This document shows positions 18,081 to 25,946 of a DNA stretch of 39,099 bases, piece after piece. This stretch comes from Clostridium sp. (GTDB lineage Bacteria; Bacillota; Clostridia; Lachnospirales; Lachnospiraceae). Position numbers and translations under genes: made by a program. The DNA is taken from assembly GCA_023667695.1 (NCBI GenBank), contig JAMOZY010000004.1, positions 110,317 to 149,415 on the forward strand, read 5' to 3'. The notes beneath the pieces are model-generated. The model saw only the letters and a list, made by a program, of their open reading frames with translations. It was not told the DNA's origin and did not search any database. The first letter of the stretch is position 1, and the number at the start of each line of letters is the position of its first letter.

Positions 18081-18108
18081 ATATCGACATATTGCATACA
18101 AATCTTTA
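18081..18108 (-). promoter_or_regulatory. Sigma-28-like promoter upstream of mreB-flgF-flgG
   Basis: TAAA, 16 bases, GTCGATAT on the minus strand; 4 of 4 and 7 of 8 matches to the SigD boxes with the same 16-base spacing as the flagellin promoter in this window. Start near 18074 gives a leader of about 175 bases to mreB. The surrounding gap (17898-18159) contains no gene. Confidence 0.62.
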
Positions 18109-18159
18109 CTATTATTTTAACCAATTATTTCTATCTCAGCCATGCAATCACAATTCTCA

Positions 18160-20649
18160 TCATTTATTATTCGGCATTTTGCTTTCCCGCATAATAATCA
18201 GCTTGGCATCTGTGCCGTTACGCCACTCAATAGACAGCTCCTGAATATTCATAATCTTATTTACGCTTTGGATATAGCTCTGCCACTTAATATCCCCGAT
18301 TGGCTGAATCCCTTCTCTGGTGTAAGTCGGAGTTGGAACCGATAAAAATGACCGGCTGTCTGTTCCTGTCACATCCATGCCAAACAGGTTTTCCATCGCT
18401 TCATTGGCAAATAAAACCTTACCGGTCTGATTATCCTTAACAAACACGCAGTCAGAAACAAAATTATAGGCATTTAATAATTCATTATTCAGGGTATATA
18501 CCGTATCTGTACTTCGGGTCCGGGCCAGGATGCCCTGTATAATATCCACCACATCTCTGCAATATGCAATCTCCCGATCCAGAAATACCCGCTTTTCCTG
18601 ACTGTTAAACGCTATACAGCCGCACACTTCTTCGTTTATAACGATTCCAAATACCATAATTGCCCGGGATTGTGCCAGAGCCATCAAGGATTCCAGCTGT
18701 AGGCCGTTTTCATTCTGTCCATAAACAATATAGCCGCCATTTGAAATCACTTCATTATTATAACAAAGCTCTGTCACCTTCCAACTCTGCTCCGGATAAG
18801 CCTTATATAAGGACTCTGGAGATACCCACTGCGCTGCACAGGTATAGGCCTCCTGCATGTGATCATTATAATAAACCGCAATGGAGGTCAGATGCATCAA
18901 TTCACCGGTATTTTCGATGATTTCCTGCATCGTGGCTCTGGCGTCGTTGCGCATATGGGCAAAGGCCCGCGCCAGAATCAACTGTCCCTTTAATTCCTCG
19001 CTCATAACCCGCTCCGCCAGACGGCTTCTTCTGGAATCCAATTCCAGATGCCGGTTATTAAATTCCGCCTTTAATACAACCTCAAGCATTTTCTGGAAGG
19101 ATTCCACAGAATTATGCATCCGGGCAACTGCTTCTTCATCAAAGGCGCAAATCAGGCAGGCAGCCACAATCTCATCCTCGATAATCAGCGGAATGGCGCC
19201 AATCTGTCTTTCGAAATATCCACTTTCCAGCTCTAGGATACAGAACCGTTTTCTCTCATCAAGAAGCCGTAAGGCTTCCATAAGCTTTTCTTTATATTTG
19301 GGCCGTTCCAGCAGGTCATAAAACTCTCCCAGATGAATCATAGGGCCAGTCGGCTTCGTCAAAAGTCCGCCATTCTTTTTGAGAACCACCGCATATAACT
19401 GGTTATTCGCTGCAAAGGCTTCAATAAAGTCCTGAACCTCTTCTTTTACAACAAACTCTTCAAATAACCGTTCTGTATCCTGTACCGGACTGCTCACTAC
19501 ATAATCCAGCCGTTCCTCTAACTCCTTCCGGCTTTGCAGTAAATTCTGTTCATAGCTTTTTTCCTCTGTGGCATCACTCATCAACAGCTCCACATCATAC
19601 ATAAACTCATCGATGGTCTTTACGGAAATGCAAAACCGTATCCACCGTATTACACCATCCTCGCCAAGAATCCGGCAGCGGTTGGTATAGTTATTTACCG
19701 GCATATTCTGCACATTCGTCAGCAGCTCCAGCATCATCTTCTGATCCTCCGGTAAAACATAGTCTATAAATACCTTTCTGCCCTTGCGCAAATCCTCTAC
19801 ATCCAGACCGATATCCTCCGCATTCGCAGATATATACTTTAAGGTTCCCTTTTTATTAAAGAAACGCTCTACCAGAACAATACTGCTGCTTTGCTCAATA
19901 GCAGCGCGAAGATATTGATTTTCATCCTTTTCCAGCTTTTCTTCCGTGATATCCACCATTACGATTTCCGCGCTCTCAATCTTTCCCAAAGAATCCCGAA
20001 GAAAATGAATATTACAGCGAACATAGCAGACCTTCCGGCTTTCTGTTACAAGGCGGTATTCCATACAATCATCATTCTGATTATCCTTCCCCCGTTCTGC
20101 CAGATTTGCCAAAACCAAATCCAAATCATCCGGATGAATCAGATTCTTGAATTTTTGCTTTCCGGTATAAAATTCTTCGCAGGTATAACCATATCGCTTA
20201 ATATTTCGACTGATATAGTTCACCTTGACCTCTTCCTGCTCTGCCAGGCTCACATTTGCAAAAATCACATGACTATTCTCAATAATCTGCTCCAGCATCC
20301 AGTTATTCATTCCCATGCCGGTTCTTTGTTCAAAAATGAGCATATACATAAGCTCGCCATCCACTTCAAATTCATTGACAAGTCCGGCAATGGCAAATTC
20401 CCGTATTTCATTTGCAAGAACCAGATGATGCTCGGCAACTGCCTTCCGGTCATGCAGTTGGGACCAAAACCGGCTGGAATCCGCTATGGGTTCAATGTCC
20501 ATAGTAATTTTCTGTGTCTTTTGTCCCAGCATCAGCTTCGCCTCGTAATTCATGATTACAACTCCGCCGTCCGCTGCTTTAAATGCAACGACCGGAAATT
20601 CAATTCGCTTTGCAAACTCTTCATAGCAATTAAATCGCAGCTTTCCCAC
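18160..20649 (-). CDS. Multi-PAS/GAF sensory protein without visible output domain
   Basis: Cytosolic sensor of 829 residues, with no membrane segment. Reading in order: a PAS-like N-terminus (about 1-115), a PAS with S-box ending MVDITEEKLEKDE (about 115-235), another PAS ending LLMSDATEEKSYEQ (about 236-375), a coiled linker, two GAF-like regions (about 395-545 and 555-720), and a final PAS (CVFVKDNQTGKVLFANEAME, about 725-829). No histidine kinase, GGDEF, EAL or HD signature is present. It ends at AKLIIMRESKMPNNK, where related proteins would continue into an output domain. The start is GTG with AAAGGAG about 10 bases before. It sits only 28 bases after a strong terminator and has no clear promoter of its own. 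Confidence 0.75.
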   Translation of the reverse strand: MGKLRFNCYEEFAKRIEFPVVAFKAADGGVVIMNYEAKLMLGQKTQKITMDIEPIADSSRFWSQLHDRKAVAEHHLVLANEIREFAIAGLVNEFEVDGELMYMLIFEQRTGMGMNNWMLEQIIENSHVIFANVSLAEQEEVKVNYISRNIKRYGYTCEEFYTGKQKFKNLIHPDDLDLVLANLAERGKDNQNDDCMEYRLVTESRKVCYVRCNIHFLRDSLGKIESAEIVMVDITEEKLEKDENQYLRAAIEQSSSIVLVERFFNKKGTLKYISANAEDIGLDVEDLRKGRKVFIDYVLPEDQKMMLELLTNVQNMPVNNYTNRCRILGEDGVIRWIRFCISVKTIDEFMYDVELLMSDATEEKSYEQNLLQSRKELEERLDYVVSSPVQDTERLFEEFVVKEEVQDFIEAFAANNQLYAVVLKKNGGLLTKPTGPMIHLGEFYDLLERPKYKEKLMEALRLLDERKRFCILELESGYFERQIGAIPLIIEDEIVAACLICAFDEEAVARMHNSVESFQKMLEVVLKAEFNNRHLELDSRRSRLAERVMSEELKGQLILARAFAHMRNDARATMQEIIENTGELMHLTSIAVYYNDHMQEAYTCAAQWVSPESLYKAYPEQSWKVTELCYNNEVISNGGYIVYGQNENGLQLESLMALAQSRAIMVFGIVINEEVCGCIAFNSQEKRVFLDREIAYCRDVVDIIQGILARTRSTDTVYTLNNELLNAYNFVSDCVFVKDNQTGKVLFANEAMENLFGMDVTGTDSRSFLSVPTPTYTREGIQPIGDIKWQSYIQSVNKIMNIQELSIEWRNGTDAKLIIMRESKMPNNK

Positions 20650-20676
20650 CTTATACTCACTCCTTTCAACTAAGGT

Positions 20677-20715
20677 AAAAACAGGCTGCCCCAGAACATC
20701 TACCGGGACAGCCTG
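20677..20715 (-). terminator. Strong terminator after the DivIVA-like gene
   Basis: On the minus strand, CAGGCTG(T)CCC and GGG(G)CAGCCTG pair around a 12-base loop, followed by TTTTT. It ends 11 bases after the DivIVA-like stop codon and lies 28 bases before the PAS/GAF gene start. Confidence 0.85.
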
Positions 20716-20726
20716 ACAAATCCGTA

Positions 20727-22007
20727 CTATACCTGTATAAAAGCTTCTTCATAGTCTAACAGTTCTTCCTCTTCCGCTTCTGTCTCCCTTACAGCTCCCG
20801 AAGCCTCTTCCCTGCGGAATTCTGAAAAACCGGCCGTGGCAATCTCTCTCGTCTTTGTACATGCCATCGCCAGATTATCAATGGCAAGCATCATATTTTC
20901 CATATATACATTTACATCATCACACTGTTCCTGCATTCGCAGCCGGATGACTGCCGCCTGCCGTTCCGCTTCCGTCAGCATCTGTCTGCACTGCTCCTGG
21001 GTCAAATTCATCAGTTCCTCACATTCTTCCCGGGTCCGCGCCATCTCCTGTTCCTGTGCTTTTCGGGTGGTTATAATCAATTCTTCCCGATCTGCCTCTG
21101 CCTGTTCCAGGATTCTTCTGCTTTCCTCTTCCGCATTGGCAATCACCTGATCCGCCCGTTCCCTTGCTTCAATCAATGTCTTGGAAATCGCTTCGTATTT
21201 GCCTGCGTAGGAAGTCTCCTTTTCCCGCATTTCATCTAACTCCCGCTTCATGCTGGCATAATCACTGGTTTGTGCATCTGCTTCATTCCGTACTTCCGCA
21301 ACTACCGCTTCATACTGGGAGCGCATGGATAGCAGTTCCGACTCCTGTTCCTGCTTCAAATCTATAATATCCTTTTCATAGTCCGCCCTAAGCTGTTCCA
21401 GGGAAGTGGTCTGTTCCTCCTTCAGTCCTGTGATTGCTGCTTCATATTCCTGTCGGATAGCCTCTACTACAGCCTCCTGCTCTTCCTTCATCACAACCAT
21501 CCGGTTTTCATATTCTGTTTTCAAAGAGGCAGATGCTGTCTCCTGTTCCGCCTTCATGGCTGCCAGCTGGCTGCCGCTATCCTGTCTTGCCTCCTCTGCC
21601 AGCTTCCTTTGTGCCTCAAGCTCCGAATTCAACGCAACGCATTCTGCCATCCGGTTATCCAGGCGCTGCTGTAATTCAGCAATCTCCTGAACCTTTTCAT
21701 CCATTGCCTGCTTCAGCTTTTCCTTTTCCGTAATCTGCAGCTCTAACTGGCGCTTTACCGCATCATGCTGTTCAAAAGAGCTTTCTAATTCTAATTTCAG
21801 TTTTTCTATATCTTCACTGGCCGCCGTCTTCACCTGCTCCTTTGCAGTCTGCAGGGTACGGACGGTTTCACTTAATTTACCAATCGTAGTCTTCAAATCC
21901 GCAATATCATTCTGATGGCTTCGATTGGTCTCTGCCACGTATTCATCAACAATCGCCTTATCATATCCTCCGAATGATACTGTTTTGAACATCTCATCCT
22001 TTGCCAT
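20727..22007 (-). CDS. DivIVA-like long coiled-coil protein
   Basis: Cytoskeletal-type protein of 426 residues. The N-terminal segment (MFKTVSFGGYDKAIVDEYV) matches the DivIVA/GpsB start that binds curved membrane, and the rest is almost continuous coiled coil to about residue 370. The stretch 290-330 (ARERADQVIANAEEESRRIL EQAEADREEL) is DivIVA-like. Residues 151-238 form eight 11-residue repeats. The acidic C-terminus (EAEEEELLDYEEAFIQV) is disordered. It has its own promoter and terminator. A pole- or septum-linked role is inferred from the N-terminus; the partner is unknown. AGGAGG precedes the ATG. Confidence 0.7.
   Translation of the reverse strand: MAKDEMFKTVSFGGYDKAIVDEYVAETNRSHQNDIADLKTTIGKLSETVRTLQTAKEQVKTAASEDIEKLKLELESSFEQHDAVKRQLELQITEKEKLKQAMDEKVQEIAELQQRLDNRMAECVALNSELEAQRKLAEEARQDSGSQLAAMKAEQETASASLKTEYENRMVVMKEEQEAVVEAIRQEYEAAITGLKEEQTTSLEQLRADYEKDIIDLKQEQESELLSMRSQYEAVVAEVRNEADAQTSDYASMKRELDEMREKETSYAGKYEAISKTLIEARERADQVIANAEEESRRILEQAEADREELIITTRKAQEQEMARTREECEELMNLTQEQCRQMLTEAERQAAVIRLRMQEQCDDVNVYMENMMLAIDNLAMACTKTREIATAGFSEFRREEASGAVRETEAEEEELLDYEEAFIQV
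21294..21557 (-). repeat. Eight tandem 11-residue (hendecad) coding repeats
   Basis: Residues 151-238 of the DivIVA-like protein are eight units of 11 residues, each starting hydrophobic-Lys/Arg and with Glu/Asp near position 4. Units alternate Gln and Tyr at position 5 (for example LKEEQTTSLEQ then LRADYEKDIID), so the true unit is 22 residues repeated four times. Hendecads favour a right-handed or nearly straight coiled coil rather than the left-handed heptad coil. Confidence 0.8.
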
Positions 22008-22040
22008 AAACCGAACCTCCTTACCTAATTCACAAGTACT

Positions 22041-22069
22041 GTCTCATCCCGACCAATCCAAATTGAGAC
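22041..22069 (-). promoter_or_regulatory. Leader hairpin of the DivIVA-like gene
   Basis: GTCTCA and TGAGAC form a 6-base-pair inverted repeat around a 17-base loop, within the predicted leader and 33 bases before the start codon. The loop contains GGA (TTGGATT, CGGGA). Whether it is a regulatory site is unclear. Confidence 0.35.
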
Positions 22070-22093
22070 GTAATATTTGTGGAAACTGCAATA

Positions 22094-22102
22094 ATTATAG
22101 CA
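22094..22102 (-). promoter_or_regulatory. Extended -10 promoter of the DivIVA-like gene
   Basis: TGC-TATAAT on the minus strand is a perfect extended -10 box; the -35 region 17 bases upstream (GTGCAA) is poor, which an extended -10 can offset. Start near 22087, leader about 80 bases. Confidence 0.55.
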
Positions 22103-22123
22103 TAGTCTTGTATAAATTGCACT

Positions 22124-22150
22124 AAAAAAAGGAGCTTAATTTCAAGCTCC
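22124..22150 (-). terminator. Terminator of the HIT gene
   Basis: On the minus strand GGAGCTT, loop GAAATT, AAGCTCC is a 7-base-pair perfect stem followed by TTTTTTT. It lies just after the HIT stop codon. The T-rich run on the other side (toward the plus strand) would make it work in both directions. Confidence 0.85.
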
Positions 22151-22156
22151 TTCTTT

Positions 22157-22573
22157 TTATATTTTTTTACGAATTTGTTTTGCCAGCTCCTGCAATTCAT
22201 CCGGTGTGGATTCTCCCGGATTCCAGCCGATATTCACATCATCGCCCTCATATCGCGGTATCAGGTGCAGATGAAAATGAAACACGGTCTGCCCGGCTGC
22301 AGCTCCGTTGTTCTGTACAACATTCATGCCATCACAATGCAACACACTCTTCATCGCCCTTGCAACCTCCGTTGCCATAGAAAATATCTTACCTGCCGTT
22401 ACAGCATCAATATCAAATAAATCTTTGAAATGCTCCTTCGGAATAATCAATGCATGTCCCCGGCTTGCCGGCGCCACATCCAAAATCACCCGGACATCGC
22501 TATTCTCATATATGGTTGCCGATGGTATCTCGCCATTCGCAATCTTACAAAAGATACAATCCTTTTCTGCCAT
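22157..22573 (-). CDS. HIT family nucleotide hydrolase
   Basis: Histidine-triad protein, a nucleotide-binding hydrolase of the Hint/HinT type, 138 residues. It starts MAEKDCIFCKIANGEIPSAT, with the conserved CIFCKI segment, and the triad is HFHLHLIPRY; GHALIIPKEHF is the other family segment. The ATG at 22573 has GGGAGG 8 bases upstream; an in-frame GTG at 22597 is earlier but lies on the wrong side of that site. It follows fliS by 77 bases and has a promoter of its own. Confidence 0.95.
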   Translation of the reverse strand: MAEKDCIFCKIANGEIPSATIYENSDVRVILDVAPASRGHALIIPKEHFKDLFDIDAVTAGKIFSMATEVARAMKSVLHCDGMNVVQNNGAAAGQTVFHFHLHLIPRYEGDDVNIGWNPGESTPDELQELAKQIRKKI

Positions 22574-22604
22574 TCTTCCGTCCTCCCTTACAGTCACTTG
22601 TATT

Positions 22605-22633
22605 ATTGTAAACCGAACTCAAAAAATTTACAA
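22605..22633 (-). promoter_or_regulatory. Housekeeping (sigma-A) promoter of the HIT gene
   Basis: TTGTAA, 17 bases, TACAAT on the minus strand. The boxes are also part of an inverted repeat (TTGTAAA/TTTACAA, 14 bases apart), so the same bases could bind a regulator. Confidence 0.55.
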
Positions 22634-22650
22634 GCGGTTTTTCAACAATC

Positions 22651-23130
22651 CTATGCCTGTAAGCCCCGATTCTGCTCCTGCATGGGGTCCCGACTTTCCT
22701 TTAAATACCCTTTTCCATAGGTCAATCCTGCATAGACCTGCTGTACATGCTCCATCAGCGGAGGGTCATAATCTCTCTTGCTAATTTCTGCAAAAGCGCT
22801 TCGCAAACGCTCCAAAAGTCCGATGCACTGAGGGAGGTTCTCCGGCTTCCGTCTGACATAGGACAGCAGCAGCTGCTTGTCAATAAACAGGTACAGCGAC
22901 ATTACATCACAGCCTGTCTGGGTATCCAGCTTTGACATAGACATCAGCTTATGCAGAAATTCCTGTGCCTGCTGCATAGAGACCTCAAAATCAACCGTTT
23001 CCCCATTCTCATAATGCTGTCCGCCTTCCTTTATGCATTCCAATATAATATCATATAACACAACTGCCAATGCAGAAGTGTTTGCCTGGCTGATCCGCAT
23101 CGTATAGGTACTGATCTGTTCCTTGGTCAT
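22651..23130 (-). CDS. fliS: FliS-like flagellar chaperone
   Basis: FliS binds the disordered C-terminus of flagellin before export. This 159-residue protein fits the family helices: SALAVVLYDIILECIKEGGQHY, then QAQEFLHKLMSMSKLDTQTG, CDVMSLYLFIDKQLL and LPQCIGLLERLRSAFAEI. It is longer than Bacillus FliS (about 130) with a polar C-terminal extension and an unusual start (MTKEQISTYTMRI). It lies 11 bases after the array gene starting at 23891 and is not next to fliD, so it may serve another substrate. AGGAGG precedes the ATG. Confidence 0.72.
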   Translation of the reverse strand: MTKEQISTYTMRISQANTSALAVVLYDIILECIKEGGQHYENGETVDFEVSMQQAQEFLHKLMSMSKLDTQTGCDVMSLYLFIDKQLLLSYVRRKPENLPQCIGLLERLRSAFAEISKRDYDPPLMEHVQQVYAGLTYGKGYLKESRDPMQEQNRGLQA

Positions 23131-23141
23131 ATATGCTCCTC

Positions 23142-23891
23142 CTATCCACGAAAATCAATGTGGTGACCGATTTTACTTTCCGCTTCTGTTTCCGTATTGT
23201 CACTCATTTCTTCAAAGGTATAATCCTCAAGCTTCCGAAGCAGTTCATCCAGGGAAGAAGCTGTAATAGTAACCTCTTCTGCATCATCCGCAGCATCTGC
23301 TCTTCCGGTTTTACTGCTTTCTCCCGTGCGTATGGCTTCTAGCTGTTCTTCCCGTTCTTTCTTTTTTGCCTTTTTCCGCTCTTCCTGCTTCTTCGCCGTC
23401 TTTTTTGCAATCCGTTCCTTCTGTGCTTTCGCCGACTTATCCAGTACGGCAAAGAAGGAAGTCAGACCGCCGTCCTTCACCTGCATTCCGTAGCTCTTTA
23501 CCTTATTTCCACTGGCAGTCAGACTATTCTTTAATTGTGCCAGCTGATTCGTAGCGCCACTGATAATACCCTCATACTGCTTCCGGTATTTCTCATCCGT
23601 TGCCATCCGTTCAATCTTATCCTCGTCAATCAGCACCACCATACGGTTCGCATTCGCATAACTGCCTGCATTTGCCTGAGCCGTCTCCTTCATGTCCCGG
23701 CTGACAAGAATAAAGTCCATATTGGAATACTTTTTCTTCAACTGCTCATAATACTTTTGCGCCTTTTCACTCAGCTCCGGTGCGCCCACTGTCTTGCCAT
23801 AATTTGCTTTCTTGGTTTTTTCTGTTTTTTCCGTGGCTGCATATTCACTCACAGCCTGTGCTCCCGCCTGGGAAATCATGCTTGCATTCAT
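23142..23891 (-). CDS. Array protein A, DUF6033-like, sigma-28 promoter
   Basis: 249 residues, no membrane segment or signal peptide. From memory it resembles the Lachnospiraceae family called DUF6033. In order: a Ser/Ala/Lys-rich N-terminus (1-40); a helix-strand SEKAQKYYEQLKKKYSNMDF ILVSRD; the core MVVLIDEDKIERMATDEKYR (84-103) with a helix after it; a second strand-like SYGMQVKDGG (133-142); a very basic helix (152-187, many Lys); and an acidic C-terminus. It aligns over its whole length with array protein G (28743-29420). It is first in its sigma-28 transcript with fliS and carries a GGA-loop hairpin in its leader. Function unknown; I infer a flagella-linked role. Confidence 0.6.
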   Translation of the reverse strand: MNASMISQAGAQAVSEYAATEKTEKTKKANYGKTVGAPELSEKAQKYYEQLKKKYSNMDFILVSRDMKETAQANAGSYANANRMVVLIDEDKIERMATDEKYRKQYEGIISGATNQLAQLKNSLTASGNKVKSYGMQVKDGGLTSFFAVLDKSAKAQKERIAKKTAKKQEERKKAKKKEREEQLEAIRTGESSKTGRADAADDAEEVTITASSLDELLRKLEDYTFEEMSDNTETEAESKIGHHIDFRG

Positions 23892-23914
23892 ACGCTCATC
23901 CTCCTTGAATATAC

Positions 23915-23934
23915 ACAGTAAATCCGTTTACTGT
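23915..23934 (-). promoter_or_regulatory. Leader hairpin with CGGA loop, candidate CsrA site
   Basis: An 8-base-pair perfect stem (ACAGTAAA/TTTACTGT) with tetraloop CGGA on the minus strand, so ANGGA (ACGGA) is at the top of the stem. It ends 23 bases before the ATG of array protein A. The AGGAGGA ribosome site has a second GGA about 20 bases downstream. Same layout as before flaG. Confidence 0.6.
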
Positions 23935-24024
23935 CTGCGACTCAGCCTGCCACTCTGTCTGTCAATGCTTCTGACCATCTGCACCGTTTCTACCCAAATG
24001 GCATGACTAGCTACTTCATATGTT

Positions 24025-24051
24025 ATATCGGATGGTTTTAATTAGAATTTA
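24025..24051 (-). promoter_or_regulatory. Sigma-28 promoter for array gene A and fliS
   Basis: TAAA, 15 bases, TCCGATAT on the minus strand; 4 of 4 and 7 of 8 to the SigD boxes. Its upstream box overlaps the last codons of array gene B. Start near 24018, leader about 125 bases. Confidence 0.75.
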
Positions 24052-24785
24052 ACACCAGAGCCTGCCATTCCACCAAAAATAAGCTGGGAAAGCTGCAACG
24101 GCTGTCCCTGTATCATCAAAAACTGCTGGTCCCAAGGTCCTTGTCCCTGGGGCTGCTTCTGTAGCATTCTCGCCTGGATGCTCTTTACCTGTGCTTTCCT
24201 TGCCTGCTCTGTTTTCACCTGCTGCCGCTCCATCTCCTGACGCTTCAGCCGTCTTTCCCAAAAGCTCCCCTTCGCCTTCTCCTGGAACAGACTTTCCCCT
24301 CTTCCATTCTGATAGGCCGGATACCAGCTTTGTCCCCGGTATTCTTCTTTTGTCGCACCGATATAGTGTACTACATAACGACCGCCACAGATACCAGACC
24401 ATGGATCATGAAACGCAAAATCCTTTTCCAGCCACCCGATTACCCATTCCTCATACTCCGGATCATTCTTCATTGCCTCAAAGCCTGCTTCGGAAATCTG
24501 AATCGCCACCGAATTCTGCATCTGGGACGGATGCATGGGAAGTCTCGATAAACGTTCGGATATGTATTCCTTGTATTCCTCCATTGTCATATCCTGTGTG
24601 GAAATCTGTGCTGCCTGATAGGCTTCTGCTATTACTGCCGTTCCTGCATACTTATTTACCACATCCAGAAAGCTTTCACCGCTTTTCCCTCCTCCCTGGG
24701 TTCTGGTTTCCACCTGTCTTTTTATTTGATTGATATAATTCTGATAATTCCTTGTCATTCCGTTTTTGAATATTGTTTCACTCAT
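24042..24785 (-). CDS. Array protein B, DUF6033-like relative
   Basis: 247 residues. An N-terminal helical region (1-80, with MTMEEYKEYISERLSRLPMH) precedes the core NSVAIQISEAGFEAMKNDPE YEEWVIGWL (91-119) and a motif IGATKEEYRGQSW (142-154) that is almost the same as one in array protein D. A basic helical tail (170-207) and a Gln/Gly/Pro-rich end follow. The core matches the other array members: hydrophobic strand, then helix with an xPEY turn. AAAGGAAAA lies before the ATG. Its stop codon overlaps the sigma-28 promoter of gene A. Unknown function. Confidence 0.55.
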   Translation of the reverse strand: MSETIFKNGMTRNYQNYINQIKRQVETRTQGGGKSGESFLDVVNKYAGTAVIAEAYQAAQISTQDMTMEEYKEYISERLSRLPMHPSQMQNSVAIQISEAGFEAMKNDPEYEEWVIGWLEKDFAFHDPWSGICGGRYVVHYIGATKEEYRGQSWYPAYQNGRGESLFQEKAKGSFWERRLKRQEMERQQVKTEQARKAQVKSIQARMLQKQPQGQGPWDQQFLMIQGQPLQLSQLIFGGMAGSGVKF

Positions 24786-24926
24786 AGTCTTTTCCTTTCA
24801 ATATTTCTTATGCTTTTTAACAGTCCTTCTGGCATTCCAGACTGCTCTGCTTTCCTATATGGTCCAAGCAGTTTTCTTCTGGTTATTTTTTATTGCAAGC
24901 TTTATTACCGCTTTTTCACCTGCATT

Positions 24927-25838
24927 TCAGCCCACGCCTTTTTCTACACTGCGCATATTTGCCGCAAACACTTCCTCCGTAGGAATTCCACAGATTTTAT
25001 CGCCCAGTGCCGCTTTCAATTCTCCACCACGAATCATTTGAACCAGCCGTGCTTTTGCCGCCTGCTTCGCTCCAAAGGCAGCAAACTGACCGGATACCTC
25101 CATACCATGCTGAAGCTGCTCTTCCTTCCACAGATTCATATAATAAGCATGCCGCTTCCGTCTCGTTTCCCAAAAGCCCGGTTCCTCATCACTCCCGCTT
25201 TTCGAATAGGTAATCCTTCCCGGACTATGGGATTGTGCGTTGGCAATATTGCCATCCTCACCTATCACAATACTTTGGGACACTCCTTCCCAGCAGCCAG
25301 GGATGATTGCTTCATTTACTGCCTGTTCATAGGTAAACCACGCTTCAATCCGCGCCATAATCTCATCTGCATATTCCGGCTCCTGTTCCATCCGTTCCTG
25401 AACCTTGGGATGAATCACCACTGCCTTACTGCCCGGCCGTACCGAGCTTAATGCCTGAATTGCCTTTGAATCTCCATAAGCCGGATTCGGTCCCTTTGGC
25501 TCCCAGTGTTCCAAAGCCTTTTCATCTATATTTTCCTGATAAAGCAGATAGTGGGGATAATCATTCCGCGTCCGCCAATAACCACTGCTGCCATCAAACA
25601 CATGATACACCAGTCCCGGGTATTTTGCTTTCAGCCGGTCTTCCAAAGAAATCGGCTGGGCTTCTGCCACTTCCTCTGTCTGGTGCTGCTGAATGGTTCT
25701 TACCGCCACATCCTGAAAAGAATCTGACTGTATCTTCGCCGTCTGTCCATATCGATTGGTTTTTGTCTGACTAGCCTGCAGCTTCCATGTAAGTGCCATT
25801 GTATCTATATTCATGTTCCCCAAATCCATAAGATTCAT
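24927..25838 (-). CDS. Array protein C, DUF6033-like relative
   Basis: 303 residues, the second longest of the array. A short N-terminal stretch (MNLMDLGNMNIDTMALTWKL) is followed by a helix-strand block (LEDRLKAKYPGLVYHVFDGS, 65-84), the core SKAVVIHPKVQERMEQEPEY ADEIMARI (137-164), the strand QSIVIGEDGNIAN (188-200), and a basic helical region (220-280). The order of parts matches the other members. AAAGGAG lies before the ATG, and a 141-base gap separates it from gene B. The gap holds no gene. Unknown function. Confidence 0.55.
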   Translation of the reverse strand: MNLMDLGNMNIDTMALTWKLQASQTKTNRYGQTAKIQSDSFQDVAVRTIQQHQTEEVAEAQPISLEDRLKAKYPGLVYHVFDGSSGYWRTRNDYPHYLLYQENIDEKALEHWEPKGPNPAYGDSKAIQALSSVRPGSKAVVIHPKVQERMEQEPEYADEIMARIEAWFTYEQAVNEAIIPGCWEGVSQSIVIGEDGNIANAQSHSPGRITYSKSGSDEEPGFWETRRKRHAYYMNLWKEEQLQHGMEVSGQFAAFGAKQAAKARLVQMIRGGELKAALGDKICGIPTEEVFAANMRSVEKGVG

Positions 25839-25879
25839 ATGTAATCTCCTTTCTGCAATCTGTTAATTCCTGCAAATCA

Positions 25880-25920
25880 GGAGTATCACAAAAATCATAA
25901 AAGACCTTGTTTGATACTCC
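25880..25920. repeat. Inverted repeat between array genes D and C
   Basis: GGAGTATCA and TGATACTCC are a perfect 9-base inverted repeat with a 23-base AT-rich centre. There is no T-run on the minus side, so it is not a normal terminator for the array. It lies 42 bases before the gene C start and could be an mRNA processing or attenuation hairpin, or a protein-binding site. Confidence 0.6.
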
Positions 25921-25946
25921 TTTTCAAAATGCATGAAAGTATCTGA

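Noticed and set aside
19891-20673. 260-codon plus-strand open frame inside the PAS/GAF gene
   Set aside because: Antisense shadow; hydrophobic random sequence without motifs or ribosome site.
24726-25451. 241-codon plus-strand open frame opposite array genes B and C
   Set aside because: No ribosome site, composition reads as the reverse of the real genes, and the minus-strand genes fit the family pattern.
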